Of a DNA stretch of 64,000 bases, positions 30,114-40,110 are shown one piece after another. The notes under the pieces were generated by a model that searched no databases, was not told the origin of the DNA, and worked only from the letters and a program-made list of their open reading frames with translations. Within the stretch, counting starts at the first letter, position 1, and each line of letters starts with the position of its first letter. Source of the stretch: Endotrypanum monterogeii (lineage: Eukaryota > Euglenozoa > Kinetoplastea > Trypanosomatida > Trypanosomatidae); contig CM007314.1 of NCBI GenBank assembly GCA_000333855.2, positions 222,690-286,689 on the forward strand. Direction: 5' to 3'. Position numbers and translations under genes: made by a program.

Positions 30114-31424
30114 CTAATCTACCTTGCACCTCTCTCTCTTGGCAGGATGTCCCGTCAGCACCTGTTGGAGCGCCTCCTGAAGATGTGCGACAGAGATGCC
30201 ATGGTGTGGTCGGAGAGCATTCAAATCCAGAAAAGGCAGTTTTTTCTCTAGTTCCTCTACTTGGACACAAAAGAGGAAGCCGCCGGCGGCAAGACACTCG
30301 GCAAGTTCTAGCTGGTGATCAGACATCAGCTTACGATTTGGCACCACCACCAAGGGCCGCTGCGCTTGCAATCCCTCCAATATGGTGCCAGCACCAGCGT
30401 GAGTGATGACGAGAACGGCGCCAGAGATCATCTTGTCAAGACGAGGGCGATACGGGAACGCCTCAACGATGAGTCCCCCGCAACTCCACTGCTGCATCGA
30501 ATAAGAGGTATCTGCACTTGCGGGTGGGGGTGCTGGCAGAGGAACCGCCTCAGCAGGTGCTAGAATCTCAGAGGTGCCGTGCTGAACATACAGGCGCTTT
30601 ATCCCGAAATACCGGTGTAGAGCAGAGCAGACGCCGAGTTGCACAGAAACACTCACCAGCGAGGGGTACTTTGTCGACCCCACTGTCACCAGTGCGTACG
30701 TCTCCTCCCCTTCAGGCAGAGACGGGAGGCGATCTGCCGCACCAGCCTCAGAAGATGTCTCCTCAATTCCAACGTTAACCAGCGTACCGCGACGGCGTCT
30801 GTCAGCCACAACACGCTCTAGTGCACGCCAACACACCGTGAACACGTCCGCCATCCATGGCGCCAATATACGTCCTGTCAGAGAAAGGTGCGAGACACAC
30901 GTAAACGACTCCATATAGACAATGGCAGGTCGCCTGTACCACCATGGTACACATGACGCAACGAGCACAGAGGCTGCGATCACAGGAATGCAGACGCCAG
31001 GTCCATTCGTGAGCAGCACGTCAGGCCACTCAGTGCAAACCAAACGAAAACACGCGAAGGTCGCCTTCAAAGTGGTCACCAACGACGTCACGTAACTCTG
31101 GCCCACCTCGCGGGCGCGTGGGATGGCGTACACGATGGCGCGCCTCTGGAACCGCTGCTGCTCCAGCTGCGAAGCCAAGCCCCGCGAGTGTGCATCGGTT
31201 GCGCTCACTATGTAAAAAGGACGAGTGTGAGACCAAGACGGCGCCGGTAACGCAGCAATGACGCGCAGCATCTCACTTGTGTGTCCACCAGAGCCCAGCA
31301 CCACACAAACCTTCATGGGGCCTCGATGCGGCGACCGCAATGCGACAGGCACATAGCACACAATGGTGTGCCATAGAGAAAGCGAAAATATGCATCCGAG
31401 GAAGAAAGCAATAAGAAGCCACAT
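30114..31424 (-). CDS. ALG14-ALG13 fusion, UDP-GlcNAc transferase of N-glycan synthesis
   Basis: Predicted to add the second GlcNAc to dolichol-PP-GlcNAc on the cytosolic face of the ER. In yeast and animals two proteins form the enzyme: membrane-bound Alg14 and catalytic Alg13. Here one 436-aa chain carries both. An N-terminal membrane anchor (1-28) is followed by the Alg14 half (about 37-225) with VLGSGGHTSEML (42-53), LLTNGPGVCIPVI (137-149) and YMESFTCVSHLSLTGRIL (170-187). The Alg13 half (about 240-430) has ALVTVGSTKYPSLV (244-257), ITHAGAGTILEGL (340-352) and VVVPNRKLMSDHQLELAE (359-376), the family's UDP-GlcNAc-binding signature. The order Alg14-Alg13 is maintained in frame. Fused forms have been described in some protists as I recall. 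The ATG is confirmed. Confidence 0.93.
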   Translation of the reverse strand: MWLLIAFFLGCIFSLSLWHTIVCYVPVALRSPHRGPMKVCVVLGSGGHTSEMLRVIAALPAPSWSHTRPFYIVSATDAHSRGLASQLEQQRFQRRAIVYAIPRAREVGQSYVTSLVTTLKATFACFRLVCTEWPDVLLTNGPGVCIPVIAASVLVASCVPWWYRRPAIVYMESFTCVSHLSLTGRILAPWMADVFTVCWRALERVVADRRRRGTLVNVGIEETSSEAGAADRLPSLPEGEETYALVTVGSTKYPSLVSVSVQLGVCSALHRYFGIKRLYVQHGTSEILAPAEAVPLPAPPPASADTSYSMQQWSCGGLIVEAFPYRPRLDKMISGAVLVITHAGAGTILEGLQAQRPLVVVPNRKLMSDHQLELAECLAAGGFLFCVQVEELEKKLPFLDLNALRPHHGISVAHLQEALQQVLTGHPAKRERCKVD

Positions 31425-32120
31425 TACCTTCCTCCTGTGCTGCTATTGTTTTTTTTTATTTGTTCCTCTTTATGTATATATGCTCATGTATATGTTATAC
31501 ATATATGTTATACAGCGTGTTGCATGTGTATATGTATGTAGGTGAATGCATGTGTGTTGCTAGGCGTACTACCGGTAAAAGGGCCACGATTCGCAAAGAG
31601 GGGCACACTTCATGTACGACGCACACACCTTTCATAGGGGGAGGGAGAGAGAGGGAGGGAGGGGGGGAGGGGGTACAACAGAAGACGTGAAGGCCGGGGC
31701 ACATCAGCACAGAAAGCGGCGTAGATGAAAAGCAGCAATCGGGGGATATTTTTTATTTTAAATGAGACCACCCCCAAAGACGAGAGAAGAAGAGGCAGCA
31801 CTTCGATATCAAGGACAAACTTTCTCTTCGGCCTCGAGCAGAAGTCGAGGGAAGGGCAGTCGAAGTGAGCGGCGAAGGGCCCCATCATGACCTCATCCCC
31901 GCTGTTTATGTTTTTTATGCCCACTCGATGTGTAGCTGGGGGGGAGAGTTTGCACACTCGAAGGTGACGACGTTGGGGCGGAAGAGCAGGCATACGAACG
32001 GCTGCGGCAACACACACAGTTGAATCACTGGGAGCATAACGGGCGTACCCAGACACACAGACAAGGGGAGGGGGGAACCAAAGCATCTTCAGCACGGAGT
32101 CGAGAGCAGTGTGCAACTAT
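31425..32120. other. Intergenic region CBP20 to ALG14/13
   Basis: About 0.7 kb. A strong minus-strand pyrimidine tract lies at about 31,638-31,672. The stretch 31,800-31,930 has codon-like G/C third bases in a minus frame containing MMGPFAAHFDC, but that frame runs out through the pyrimidine tract of the next gene, so I do not call it. Confidence 0.5.
31629..31675 (-). promoter_or_regulatory. Candidate spliced-leader acceptor for ALG14/13
   Basis: A tract of CCCTCTCTCTCCCTCCCCC type on the minus strand is followed by the first AG at 31630-31629, predicting a 5' UTR of about 205 nt. Pattern-based inference. Confidence 0.45.
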
Positions 32121-32693
32121 TTACCTCTGTCTTGCGTCAAGTCCCCTACGCTTTGGTGGGGGTCCGACCCACGCATAGACAGCCAGCTCCTCCGCAGCAG
32201 TAGAGGCGGTCACGCCCAGAGCGTCGCGCCGTAGTGCACCCAAGCCACCGCGACCGTCATCGAGGTTCTGGCGAACACCATCTACCACTTGGCCGCCGTG
32301 GGCGCCACGGCCCCAGCGGCGACTCCCATCGCAGCCCACGTCCCAGCCAACGGAAATAACCCGGTCGTCCAGCAGCGATCCGTTGAGAACCTCCACGGCA
32401 ACTACAGCGGCCGCCTGCGATTCGAACACCACAAAACAAAATCCGCACGGACATCGCGTCGTTTCGTTGAGGCCCATGACGATATCGCGTATGTGCCCAC
32501 AGCAACTAAAATGAGAGTGTAGTTGATCCTCTGTCGTGTAGAAAGAGAGGTTGCCCACGTACACGGTGGTGCTGTAGTGAAGCTGGTCCTGTCGCCGCTC
32601 CCGGAACTCCTCCGTCGTCAAGAGGGACCGAAGCAGCTCGTGTCGATCCACATACTGCATTCGGGGAACCGTGTCCACCAAATCACTCGACAT
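32121..32693 (-). CDS. Nuclear cap-binding complex subunit CBP20
   Basis: Binds the m7G (cap 4) end of spliced-leader mRNAs in the nucleus as part of the cap-binding complex. The 190-aa protein carries a single RRM at about 43-118, with RNP2 as VYVGNLS (44-50) and RNP1 as CGFCFVVF (83-90). The C-terminal arm reads ISVGWDVGCDGSRRWGRGAH then GGQVVDGVRQNLDDGRGG, matching the CBP20 arm (WDAGF..GRQYGRG..GGQVRDEYR.D.D.GRGG) that closes over the cap. The conserved N-terminal aromatic Y14 is present. Length is slightly above the human protein (156 aa). The ATG at 32693 was chosen because the upstream frame, although open, starts in pyrimidine-rich 5' UTR. Confidence 0.95.
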   Translation of the reverse strand: MSSDLVDTVPRMQYVDRHELLRSLLTTEEFRERRQDQLHYSTTVYVGNLSFYTTEDQLHSHFSCCGHIRDIVMGLNETTRCPCGFCFVVFESQAAAVVAVEVLNGSLLDDRVISVGWDVGCDGSRRWGRGAHGGQVVDGVRQNLDDGRGGLGALRRDALGVTASTAAEELAVYAWVGPPPKRRGLDARQR

Positions 32694-34111
32694 TGCCTCC
32701 TCACCGACGGGATTCAATTCTTTATTATGTTTTCCCCTATGCTTCGCCAAGTAGCGGCATCGAGGGAGTGACACGTAACCGTGAGAAGGAAGAGGGAAAG
32801 AGAGGCAATTGCACAGCGGACAAACAAGAGGGAGTGTAAGAGAAGCGAGAAAAGAAAGCTGCATCACTTTTGACTTTGCGCGGAGAGGTAGTGGAAGGGG
32901 GAGGGAAAGATTCACGAACAGTGTACGCATGTGCGTATATCGGCAATGACTGGTCAGTTACGCGAATGACGCCCCCCCCCCTCCCTCCTCCTCCTCCTTT
33001 CTCCTCTCGCTGGAGCAATACATGGTGACACCACCGTTGCACCTACAACTGAACACAGCCCCCAACTCTCCTCACACCCCCCATCAGCACCTCCCACCTT
33101 GGGGTAATGGACGTGAGGGCTTCAGTCGCTTCTCGGCGCACCCAAACACTTTCGTTGCGTTGGCTCGACGAAGAGCTGGCGCTGCAGAAATCTGTATGTG
33201 TGTGTGTGTGTGTGCGTGCCTGCGTGTACATGTCGCTAGAGCCCGCATACGAAAAATCCGGCACACCCGTGTGCATTGGTATGCGCAGAATGACTCGAGT
33301 GGAAGGAAATGATGACATTTATGAAAATCCATGGGCGCGATTTTACCAGCATTCCATTTCTTTCCCCCAGTGAGGCGGTCGCAGAAAATAACAGACACAA
33401 GAGACGACGACAGACCGATGTGTACCCCACATACTCCATGAGCAAACATGCAACGCGATCAGCGACTCAACACCCACAAGAGAGAGGCAAAGGGGAAGGA
33501 AACAGCGAGAAGACTACTCTGTGCCTGAACACAGTGATGCAGACATAAAACATCTTCCCTGCTCTCTACGCGGACCCCATCAGGCCAACCCACTAACCTA
33601 TACCCCCCCCCACACACACACACACATCCTTGTTTCATTACGGCAGCTACTCGTCGACACATACGCGATAGCTAGAAGATCAAAAGTGAATGGGCGGTGG
33701 AGGGAGAGGTAGAAAAAGAAAACGGAGGCAAAAACAGGCAAGAAGACAAGTGCGCACAAACAGGCGTGCCAGAATGAAGAACATATATATATATATATAT
33801 ATATATATTATTATAGTACTTGGGGTCTCCTCTTCAGAGATATACAGCCGCAAGGCCTGCTCCGACGGTGTACGCGCGCGCAACGCAGCAGCACTCGTTA
33901 GTGTATACTCCCGCTCGTGCAGAGGTATATAGGTGTGTGTTCAGCAGCAAATGTAGGAGCCTAAAAAGAGGAGACAACGAAGGCGCCGCTCTCTCTCTCT
34001 CTCTGTTGATCAGATGTGCCCACCACCACACTCTTTGCCAGTCGAATAAGTAGGAGAAAGCAAGGAACCGTGACAAGTCACAAACCTGCAAAAGATAAAG
34101 GCTCGAAGCGC
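32694..34111. other. Intergenic region LMBR1 to CBP20
   Basis: About 1.4 kb with a GT run (about 33,195-33,213), a CA run (about 33,611-33,625), a long TA run (33,783-33,808) and a CT run (about 33,990-34,004). A pyrimidine-rich segment on the minus strand (about 32,870-32,930) lies upstream of CBP20. No supported gene. Confidence 0.5.
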
Positions 34112-35941
34112 CTAGGGTTCTCCCTCCCTAACAGTCCCCGCACCACTGAATGTTGTCATGTCCTCCGCGCTATCGACACCACCGGCGCCGGCTTCGCGTT
34201 TCCTCTGTAGGTATTCACGATAGCGCTGACCACGCTTTGTGTCCGACTCAGCAACGCCACTTCGACCCGGTCTTGCAGCCCGTGGCGACAGACTTGGTGA
34301 TCTTGCCTCGCTAACATCCTCGCCTGAGAGAAACGGTGAAGCCAGCTGATAGCCGAGCTCTGCCTCGACTAGCTTCCGCCCATCCATGATGCGCTCTCGC
34401 ACCGCTGGATTGTTCATGTCGTTCGGGTTGTGCACCTCCATCCCGACCATGGACAACACCTGCTCGGTTAACTGGAAAAAGACGATAACAGCGATAAAGG
34501 GGATCATCAATGGGAGCAACCTATTCACATAAGAGCCGAATAAAAGAGCGACGTCCATATTGCTACGGTAGACATGACCATAAGCCACGTCGATGCGCCT
34601 CTCACTTGCGGTGGAGGACAAACCCGAGATGAGGAGGAAGTTGAAGCATAGCGGCATCAAGAGACGCACCAAGAATGTCTCGTTGAAGCAGAGCGACGCG
34701 TTGTCGGCAATACTGGGGTACACCACATACACGTCATGGACCTTGAACTGAAAAGCCGCCCAGTATGCGCAGTAGGCCATGTAGAAGAGCAGCACGACAG
34801 ACCCGAGGAAGTGCATCTTGCTTTTCATGATGAGCTCGATGACGCCAAGCGGTTTACCAGCCCAGTCCCTGAATGGCATCGTCAACTCGCTCCACAAAAT
34901 AAAAATAGTAAGGACCGAGCAAACAAAGCAGCCAATGTAGTAGACGTAGTGCCGAATAGGGAACCACAATTTCTTTAGAAAATTGTTGGTACTCTTGACC
35001 CCCCGTTCTATTTGATCGAGCGAACCGCATTGGCGCACCGTCGAGTTCCAGCGGTAGTTGGCTCGGTTAGCAACCTTTATCGCCCTCTTGAGTCGCTGGT
35101 TCAGCTCCTCGAGATGGGGCAGCGATATGTCACTGCGCTCCGTCGAGGGAACCGTCTTCACACGCAGAGCTGCGATGTGGTACATGGGAATCTCCTTGTC
35201 GGCGGTCGAGATAAGCTCGAGCATGAAAGCAAGGTGAACGCGGTTCTCCTCGGACACTTGGGGGTCAATACTGATCAGCTCAGCTTTGATAGCTGCCAAG
35301 TCCATTGCGGCCAAGTCGAGGTCTTCCTGAATGCTGATGGCCTCATACAGCCGGCGACGCAGGAGGACCTTCGCGTCGGCGTACCGCCACATCATGCGTG
35401 GAACACCGACCAGCCCAGCCGGCATAAAAAGCGTCAAGATCAGAAGACCCCACGCGTTTGCTAGCGATATCACAACCTTCATGACATTCGCGATGGAGTT
35501 GTACGAATTTGTGATCACGACAAAATAAGCCAGCGCTGCGAGCACAATGACTATGATAACGGCGTAAAGAATCAGGTTCACCTTGATGGAGTGGAGTAGC
35601 CGACCCTTCACCGTGAACTCACCTACTTCCGTATACATCTGCGCTACAGGCAAAAACACCCACGCACAGAGGTATGTCATAGCAAAAATAATGATCCAAA
35701 TGGTTCGCATCCAGGGTTGGGTGTCATCTGGACTGTTCTGAGCTGCCAGTGAAGCATCGATATCCACAACCAGGAGCGGGAAAGGAACCATGCACATATA
35801 TAGCGCAATAACATGCCACACAGCGCACGCGATTGGTATCTGCTTGATTGATTCTTTCGTGTAGTAGCGGTAGGCGAGCAGGCAGAGCCCGAGAGCCACT
35901 ACAAAGAAGATCACCGTCACAGCGATATATCCACCCGACAT
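34112..35941 (-). CDS. LMBR1-domain nine-transmembrane protein
   Basis: A polytopic membrane protein of 609 aa. Nine hydrophobic segments can be read: four closely spaced near the N-terminus (from YIAVTVIFFVVALGLCLLAY at about 5), a fifth with GLLILTLFMPAGLVGVP, then a charged cytosolic coiled coil (about 200-310), and four more, starting IGCFVCSVLTIFIL and ending with LPLMIPFIAVIVFFQL. This 5+4 arrangement with a central coiled coil is the LMBR1/LMBRD2 layout. The C-terminal tail (about 540-609) is Ser/Arg-rich and soluble. Family members are linked to membrane receptor trafficking, but the function here is unknown. The ATG at 35941 was chosen; the frame extends 51 codons upstream only because a CA microsatellite encodes a Thr-His repeat. 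Confidence 0.88.
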   Translation of the reverse strand: MSGGYIAVTVIFFVVALGLCLLAYRYYTKESIKQIPIACAVWHVIALYMCMVPFPLLVVDIDASLAAQNSPDDTQPWMRTIWIIIFAMTYLCAWVFLPVAQMYTEVGEFTVKGRLLHSIKVNLILYAVIIVIVLAALAYFVVITNSYNSIANVMKVVISLANAWGLLILTLFMPAGLVGVPRMMWRYADAKVLLRRRLYEAISIQEDLDLAAMDLAAIKAELISIDPQVSEENRVHLAFMLELISTADKEIPMYHIAALRVKTVPSTERSDISLPHLEELNQRLKRAIKVANRANYRWNSTVRQCGSLDQIERGVKSTNNFLKKLWFPIRHYVYYIGCFVCSVLTIFILWSELTMPFRDWAGKPLGVIELIMKSKMHFLGSVVLLFYMAYCAYWAAFQFKVHDVYVVYPSIADNASLCFNETFLVRLLMPLCFNFLLISGLSSTASERRIDVAYGHVYRSNMDVALLFGSYVNRLLPLMIPFIAVIVFFQLTEQVLSMVGMEVHNPNDMNNPAVRERIMDGRKLVEAELGYQLASPFLSGEDVSEARSPSLSPRAARPGRSGVAESDTKRGQRYREYLQRKREAGAGGVDSAEDMTTFSGAGTVREGEP

Positions 35942-35992
35942 GATGAAGCAAGGTGACAGGCGAGCCTGTGTGTATGTGTGTATGTGTGTGTG

Positions 35993-36071
<79 letters not shown>

Positions 36072-37137
36072 ATGAACGCCCTCACTCTATACACGCGGCT
36101 CGATCAAAATGCATACAATCAAACACGGTCCACCACGACTTCGCTTTACGTGACAGGCGTCAGGAGAACAGGGGTGAAAAGAGAAGCAGAGAAGGGAACA
36201 GTGCAGTCAAAGTAAGCGACACCATCGTCGCCCCCGCCCCAAGAGCAGAAGCAGGATGAAGACAGCAGTGAGAGGAATGGAACCCAATGAAAATGGCACA
36301 CATGAAAAACGAAGAATAGAAACGAGAACACCGAGAGCCAATAAATAAATGCATATGCATATAAATATATATTCATATATGTGCCTTCGGTTACAACATC
36401 GAAACCCTTGCTCGCCTGCGAAGGAGAGACATGGGTTGAGGATTCCGAGAAAAAACAGGAGTGCAGAATGATTCCTGTAGCGGATCTGAAACGATGGCAT
36501 AGTATTGATGTATATTTACTTTTTTTTCTTTACGCCTGTTGCCTTCCATCGAAGAAACCGACACACGCACACGCAGATATAACTAGAGCAAGTTCCGTAC
36601 TCGGGTCCAGAGGACTTGCTCGCGTGTTTGTGAAGGCAGCACGGCAATGCAAAACAAGATGTTGCCTGCTTCATTACAATATCAGTTAGAGGGCAGACAC
36701 GAAAAATCAAAACGGAGATCGCCGGTGTGACAGCGTGGAAAAAAAAAAAGGAAAAGGGATGAAAGGGAAAAAGAACAACAGAGGTCGTATGAGTACACGC
36801 GCTCGCCTTCCCCCTCCAGCCGACGCCTGTTCTGCTTCCATCTCAGTGGGTGCAGACTCCCTCCAGTAACACCACCACCACCTCTTTTTTTCTCCCAAAG
36901 CCAAGATGATGCACATAAGATTGGGCACTGTGTCCTACTGTCGCTCACCCTCTCCCCATTCACACCGTGCGCGTCTACGTGATACCGTTGAGTTCTCCGA
37001 TGAGAATGCACATGTGGCGGTCCTCGGGCTGTGTGCGCAAGGAGACACAAGCTCACTCATCCTTTCGCTTGCCGTTTTTTTTTTTTCAGTCTTCGGGAGA
37101 GATGATTCACGTAATGGTGTACCTCTTCGTCCCTCCA
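35942..37137. other. Intergenic region upstream of LMBR1 gene
   Basis: About 1.2 kb. It contains the longest microsatellite in the window (see 35996-36067), a short TA-rich patch near 36,345-36,380 and A- and T-runs (about 36,739-36,748 and 37,075-37,087). No supported gene. Confidence 0.5.
35996..36067. repeat. (TG)36 microsatellite
   Basis: An uninterrupted TG dinucleotide run of 72 bp, with shorter interrupted TG/TA repeats between it and the LMBR1 start. On the transcribed strand it is a (CA)n tract ending about 55 nt before the ATG, so it would lie in the 5' UTR or at the splice region. Confidence 0.95.
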
Positions 37138-38112
37138 TCACGCATTCTCTGCTCGCTCCACCCTCACAGCCAGCAGGTCACGCTCCTCAAGTACTAGAAG
37201 AAGTTCGTCGCGCAATGGATTGGGGTCCATTGCCTTGAGTTGCAGCGCCCGGCGGTTCTTCTCCATTGTCTGCTTTGTCAACTTCTGCTGAAGCTGCGTC
37301 ACCTCGCCCTTGCTCATTTCCTTTGCCGGGGGGGCGACTTCACCCATAGCCGCCGCATTCTGCTTGTACTCAGCTAAAGAATTCTTGGCCTGCTCGAGAG
37401 CAGCCGACAGCTCCTCGTCGCTGGTGTGCAGCACTGTGTCAAGACGCACTTTCTCCTTCGTGATCAGCTCCACCTCCTCCTTCAGCTTTGCAGCATCCTC
37501 AGCTGACAACTGACCCGCCTTGGCATTGCCCTTTCCACCCTTCTTCTTGAGAGTCAGACCGGAATCGACGAGCACCGCACCGCGACTCTTGAGTTCGCGC
37601 TCGAAGGCATCGATGTCAACCCGCCTGGCCTGCGCGCGCAGGCGCTCCTCGTTCTCCAACTTCTGCTGCTGAAGTGCAGCGTAGCGCTCTTGCGCCTTGA
37701 TCCAGTCCTGCTCCTTGCGCTTCTCCTCCGCCTCTTGCGCTGCCTTCCGAGCTGCCAACTCCTCCTCCGTCAACTCGGTATCACTCTCGCTCTCTTCGTT
37801 GGGGTCGCGCCCGGTTGTGCGCGCCTCAAAGGTGAACTTCCTCCGATCCTTGTCCTTGTCCCGCTCCTCCTTAAGGACTGCGTTCTGCCGTGTGATCAGT
37901 GCATTCTCGAGAGCCTGCAACATTTTGGCGCTCGTCGACGGGTCATTTGAAATGTGCTCCAAAGTGGACAGGAGGAGCCTTTCATAGTGGGGAGAGTCGC
38001 AAAAGGTGGAGTGCACAAAATTGTCCGTCACCTTGGCCATCGCCAAAGCGTACGCCCGGCCATTCTTCAGCTCACCATACTGGAAGGTGTAGATGTCCTT
38101 GTCAGCCGACAT
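37138..38112 (-). CDS. Coiled-coil protein of unknown function
   Basis: Not recognised; 324 aa from the ATG at 38112 (the upstream frame is open but crosses a poly-C/T tract encoding Pro and Phe). The N-terminal 75 residues are a compact folded-looking segment (KDIYTFQYGELKNGRAYALA). An acidic stretch (EESESDTELTEEELA, about 105-120) leads into a long charged coiled coil (about 115-175 and 205-320) interrupted by KKKGGKGNAK. The last residues, LRDELLLVLEERDLLAVRVE, are strongly heptad-like. High Lys/Glu content and good codon bias support a real gene. A structural or flagellar role is possible but unproven. Confidence 0.8.
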   Translation of the reverse strand: MSADKDIYTFQYGELKNGRAYALAMAKVTDNFVHSTFCDSPHYERLLLSTLEHISNDPSTSAKMLQALENALITRQNAVLKEERDKDKDRRKFTFEARTTGRDPNEESESDTELTEEELAARKAAQEAEEKRKEQDWIKAQERYAALQQQKLENEERLRAQARRVDIDAFERELKSRGAVLVDSGLTLKKKGGKGNAKAGQLSAEDAAKLKEEVELITKEKVRLDTVLHTSDEELSAALEQAKNSLAEYKQNAAAMGEVAPPAKEMSKGEVTQLQQKLTKQTMEKNRRALQLKAMDPNPLRDELLLVLEERDLLAVRVERAENA

Positions 38113-38694
38113 TTTCGATGTGTACGAAAAAAAAAAATTCTGAGTGGGGGGGGGGGGGGGAGGATTGAAGATTGCTGTTGCTGCTGCTTTATAGTCCAAC
38201 AATGATGGCACTTCAGTGTGTTTTCTTTTGGTGGGAGTGTTGAGAGATGAAGATGTATGTCCGTGTTGATGTTGTGAGTGTGTGGAGGAGGAGGAGGAGG
38301 AGGAGGGTGGTCAAGTGGAAGAAAATACGAGATAGCAGATTTATGAACAACCGCGCCCTTCCGCGTGTTTTGTAACGGGAGAAGGAGGAGCTAATGCCCT
38401 CGTGCGTGAGCGAGAATGAGACGTGTTCCAGGGACTTGAAGATATTCATCAAGTGCTCGAGAGCATCCGTAGCGGACCCGATCGCGCTGCGACGTGGTCC
38501 CCGCATCTCGGCTCGTTGAAGGCACAAGATGGCTCCTCGCGATGCTGTCGCAACTGCATGCGCTCACTGATTTGTTATAGAAAGCTAAATCCACAGACAT
38601 AGGACAAGCCGAAAGAAGGCACGCAGGGAGGCAGGAATACACAGGGAAAGCGACAATAACGGATGTTGATCCTCCTCGTGTTACCCCTGTGATA
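38113..38694. other. Intergenic region SF3B2 to coiled-coil gene
   Basis: About 0.6 kb with a G-run (about 38,148-38,160) and a (GAG)n run (about 38,286-38,305) that is a CTC pyrimidine tract on the minus strand. The part at 38,330-38,580 has coding-like composition in one minus frame (see findings). No firm gene. Confidence 0.5.
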
Positions 38695-40110
38695 TCAGGA
38701 GCCCGGCGTGCGTGGGTACCGGGTGGATGGTGGCTGCGGCTGTACACCGTCTTTTGGCATCATCATATAGCCTACAGCGACAGTGGAATTAGTCGTGTTG
38801 TCCTGCACCTGCACATACTCTTGAGGCGTGACGCGCGCAGCGGGGACGGCTTGGTGCGGAACGTAGGCCTGTGGCTGGAAGGGTACCGGGGTGATCACAG
38901 GTCGACCAGTAGCAGGGGCCGGTCGGGAAGAGGCCTGTGCGGTCGTTGCAGGAGCTGGAGATGCCATACTGGACGGAGGTGCGACCGCGTCAGCCGGCGT
39001 ACCCACGTGTGACGTAACAAGGGGAGGAATAATTCCCCAGCATATGTCGGCTGGCGCGGAACCAGCCGCAGCGGCCTCATCCATAACACCCGGAAAGAGG
39101 AAGGAGTTGTCTTCCGCACGAGGTGGCTCGCCCCACTGCCCCTCGCCCAAGCCCCATTGCCCACCGGCAGGAATCGGTGCATTCAGGCCGGGAATGCGCA
39201 GATCTGGGTACGCGGGGGGGAGGCGACGCATTGTTTGCATGCTGTACAGCCATGGCGGTGGTGCTGTCGGACCGATCCCCAATGCCTGGCGTAGTCGTTT
39301 TGACAAGACCCCTGGTGTGTGGTGTGTCTTGGGACGCCACTTTCCCTCGTAGAACACATCACCACCACGACTCAACTTGACCGCGTACGTCTTGCGCTGC
39401 AAAGGTGTGCCGGTCATGAAGCACGAGACGAAAGCAACCTGGTTGGGATTGGCCATCTTATCCTTTGTGGCGCGAATCCTCTCGATACCGAGAGCAGCGA
39501 CCTCTGCCGGCACAATACCCACAGCCTCCTCACGGTCCGCTTGACGAGAAAGAAAAGTGCGCTGCAGGTGCCAGTGTTGCGGCACCGGCACCGTGTGCGG
39601 CTCCAACTTCATGCGTACAGTAAAGAGCGGGTCAACAGAATTACCATCGTGCTGTCCGACCATCTCTGCAGCCTCAAGGCCATACAACTCTGCCGCCCGG
39701 ACCTTGAGCTCCTCCCATGTCATCTTGTGATGTTTGCGACCGGCTAGGGCGGATGAAGACTGCTGGAGGCCCTTACCACGGCCCTCGCCACCATTAGCGG
39801 ACGGTAACACCACTCGATCTTCGTCATCCCTTTCTGCTTTGGCTGCCGCCTCAGCCTTTGCTGCCTTTTCTGCTGCCGCTGCACTTTCTACAGCTTCTGC
39901 CGCCTTCGCAGCCTCCAGGCGCCGCTGCTCTTCCTCTGCCTCCAACTCTGCGGGAGTGGGAGGCAGCGTGTACACAATCTCATCACTCTCATCGTCCGCT
40001 GCCGCCAGCCCAGCCAGCAAAATATGATCGTGTATTCTTTGACTGACACTCTTGAGGTACTCCTTGCGCTCACGGCGAGCCACCTTCTTTTCTTTCTTTG
40101 TCTTTGACAT
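38695..40110 (-). CDS. Splicing factor 3B subunit 2 (SAP145)-like
   Basis: Component of the U2 snRNP SF3b complex, acting in the nucleus at the branch site, used in trypanosomatids mainly for trans-splicing. The 471-aa protein is about half the human length. After a basic N-terminus and an Ala/Glu/Lys helix (55-95), the DUF382-type region begins near WEELKVRAAELYGLEAAEMV (132) and includes VPVPQHWHLQRTFLSRQADRE (174-194). The PSP region follows: DVFYEGKWRP (251-260), LSKRLRQALGIG and the very characteristic PPPWLYSMQTMRRLPPAYPDL / RIPGLNAPIPAGGQWG (284-320). The C-terminal tail is Pro/Ala-rich and lacks the long charged regions of metazoan SF3B2. The ATG at 40110 was chosen; an upstream TTG-initiated extension of 11 residues was rejected. 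Confidence 0.92.
   Translation of the reverse strand: MSKTKKEKKVARRERKEYLKSVSQRIHDHILLAGLAAADDESDEIVYTLPPTPAELEAEEEQRRLEAAKAAEAVESAAAAEKAAKAEAAAKAERDDEDRVVLPSANGGEGRGKGLQQSSSALAGRKHHKMTWEELKVRAAELYGLEAAEMVGQHDGNSVDPLFTVRMKLEPHTVPVPQHWHLQRTFLSRQADREEAVGIVPAEVAALGIERIRATKDKMANPNQVAFVSCFMTGTPLQRKTYAVKLSRGGDVFYEGKWRPKTHHTPGVLSKRLRQALGIGPTAPPPWLYSMQTMRRLPPAYPDLRIPGLNAPIPAGGQWGLGEGQWGEPPRAEDNSFLFPGVMDEAAAAGSAPADICWGIIPPLVTSHVGTPADAVAPPSSMASPAPATTAQASSRPAPATGRPVITPVPFQPQAYVPHQAVPAARVTPQEYVQVQDNTTNSTVAVGYMMMPKDGVQPQPPSTRYPRTPGS

Noticed and set aside
31610..32116. 168-codon minus-strand open frame between CBP20 and ALG14/13
   Set aside because: It begins with TTG and its end is encoded by the pyrimidine tract of the ALG14/13 acceptor; the middle has good codon bias but there is no independent support.
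34112..36094. N-terminal Thr-His repeat extension of the LMBR1 protein
   Set aside because: Encoded entirely by the (CA)n microsatellite; the ATG at 35941 directly precedes the first transmembrane segment.
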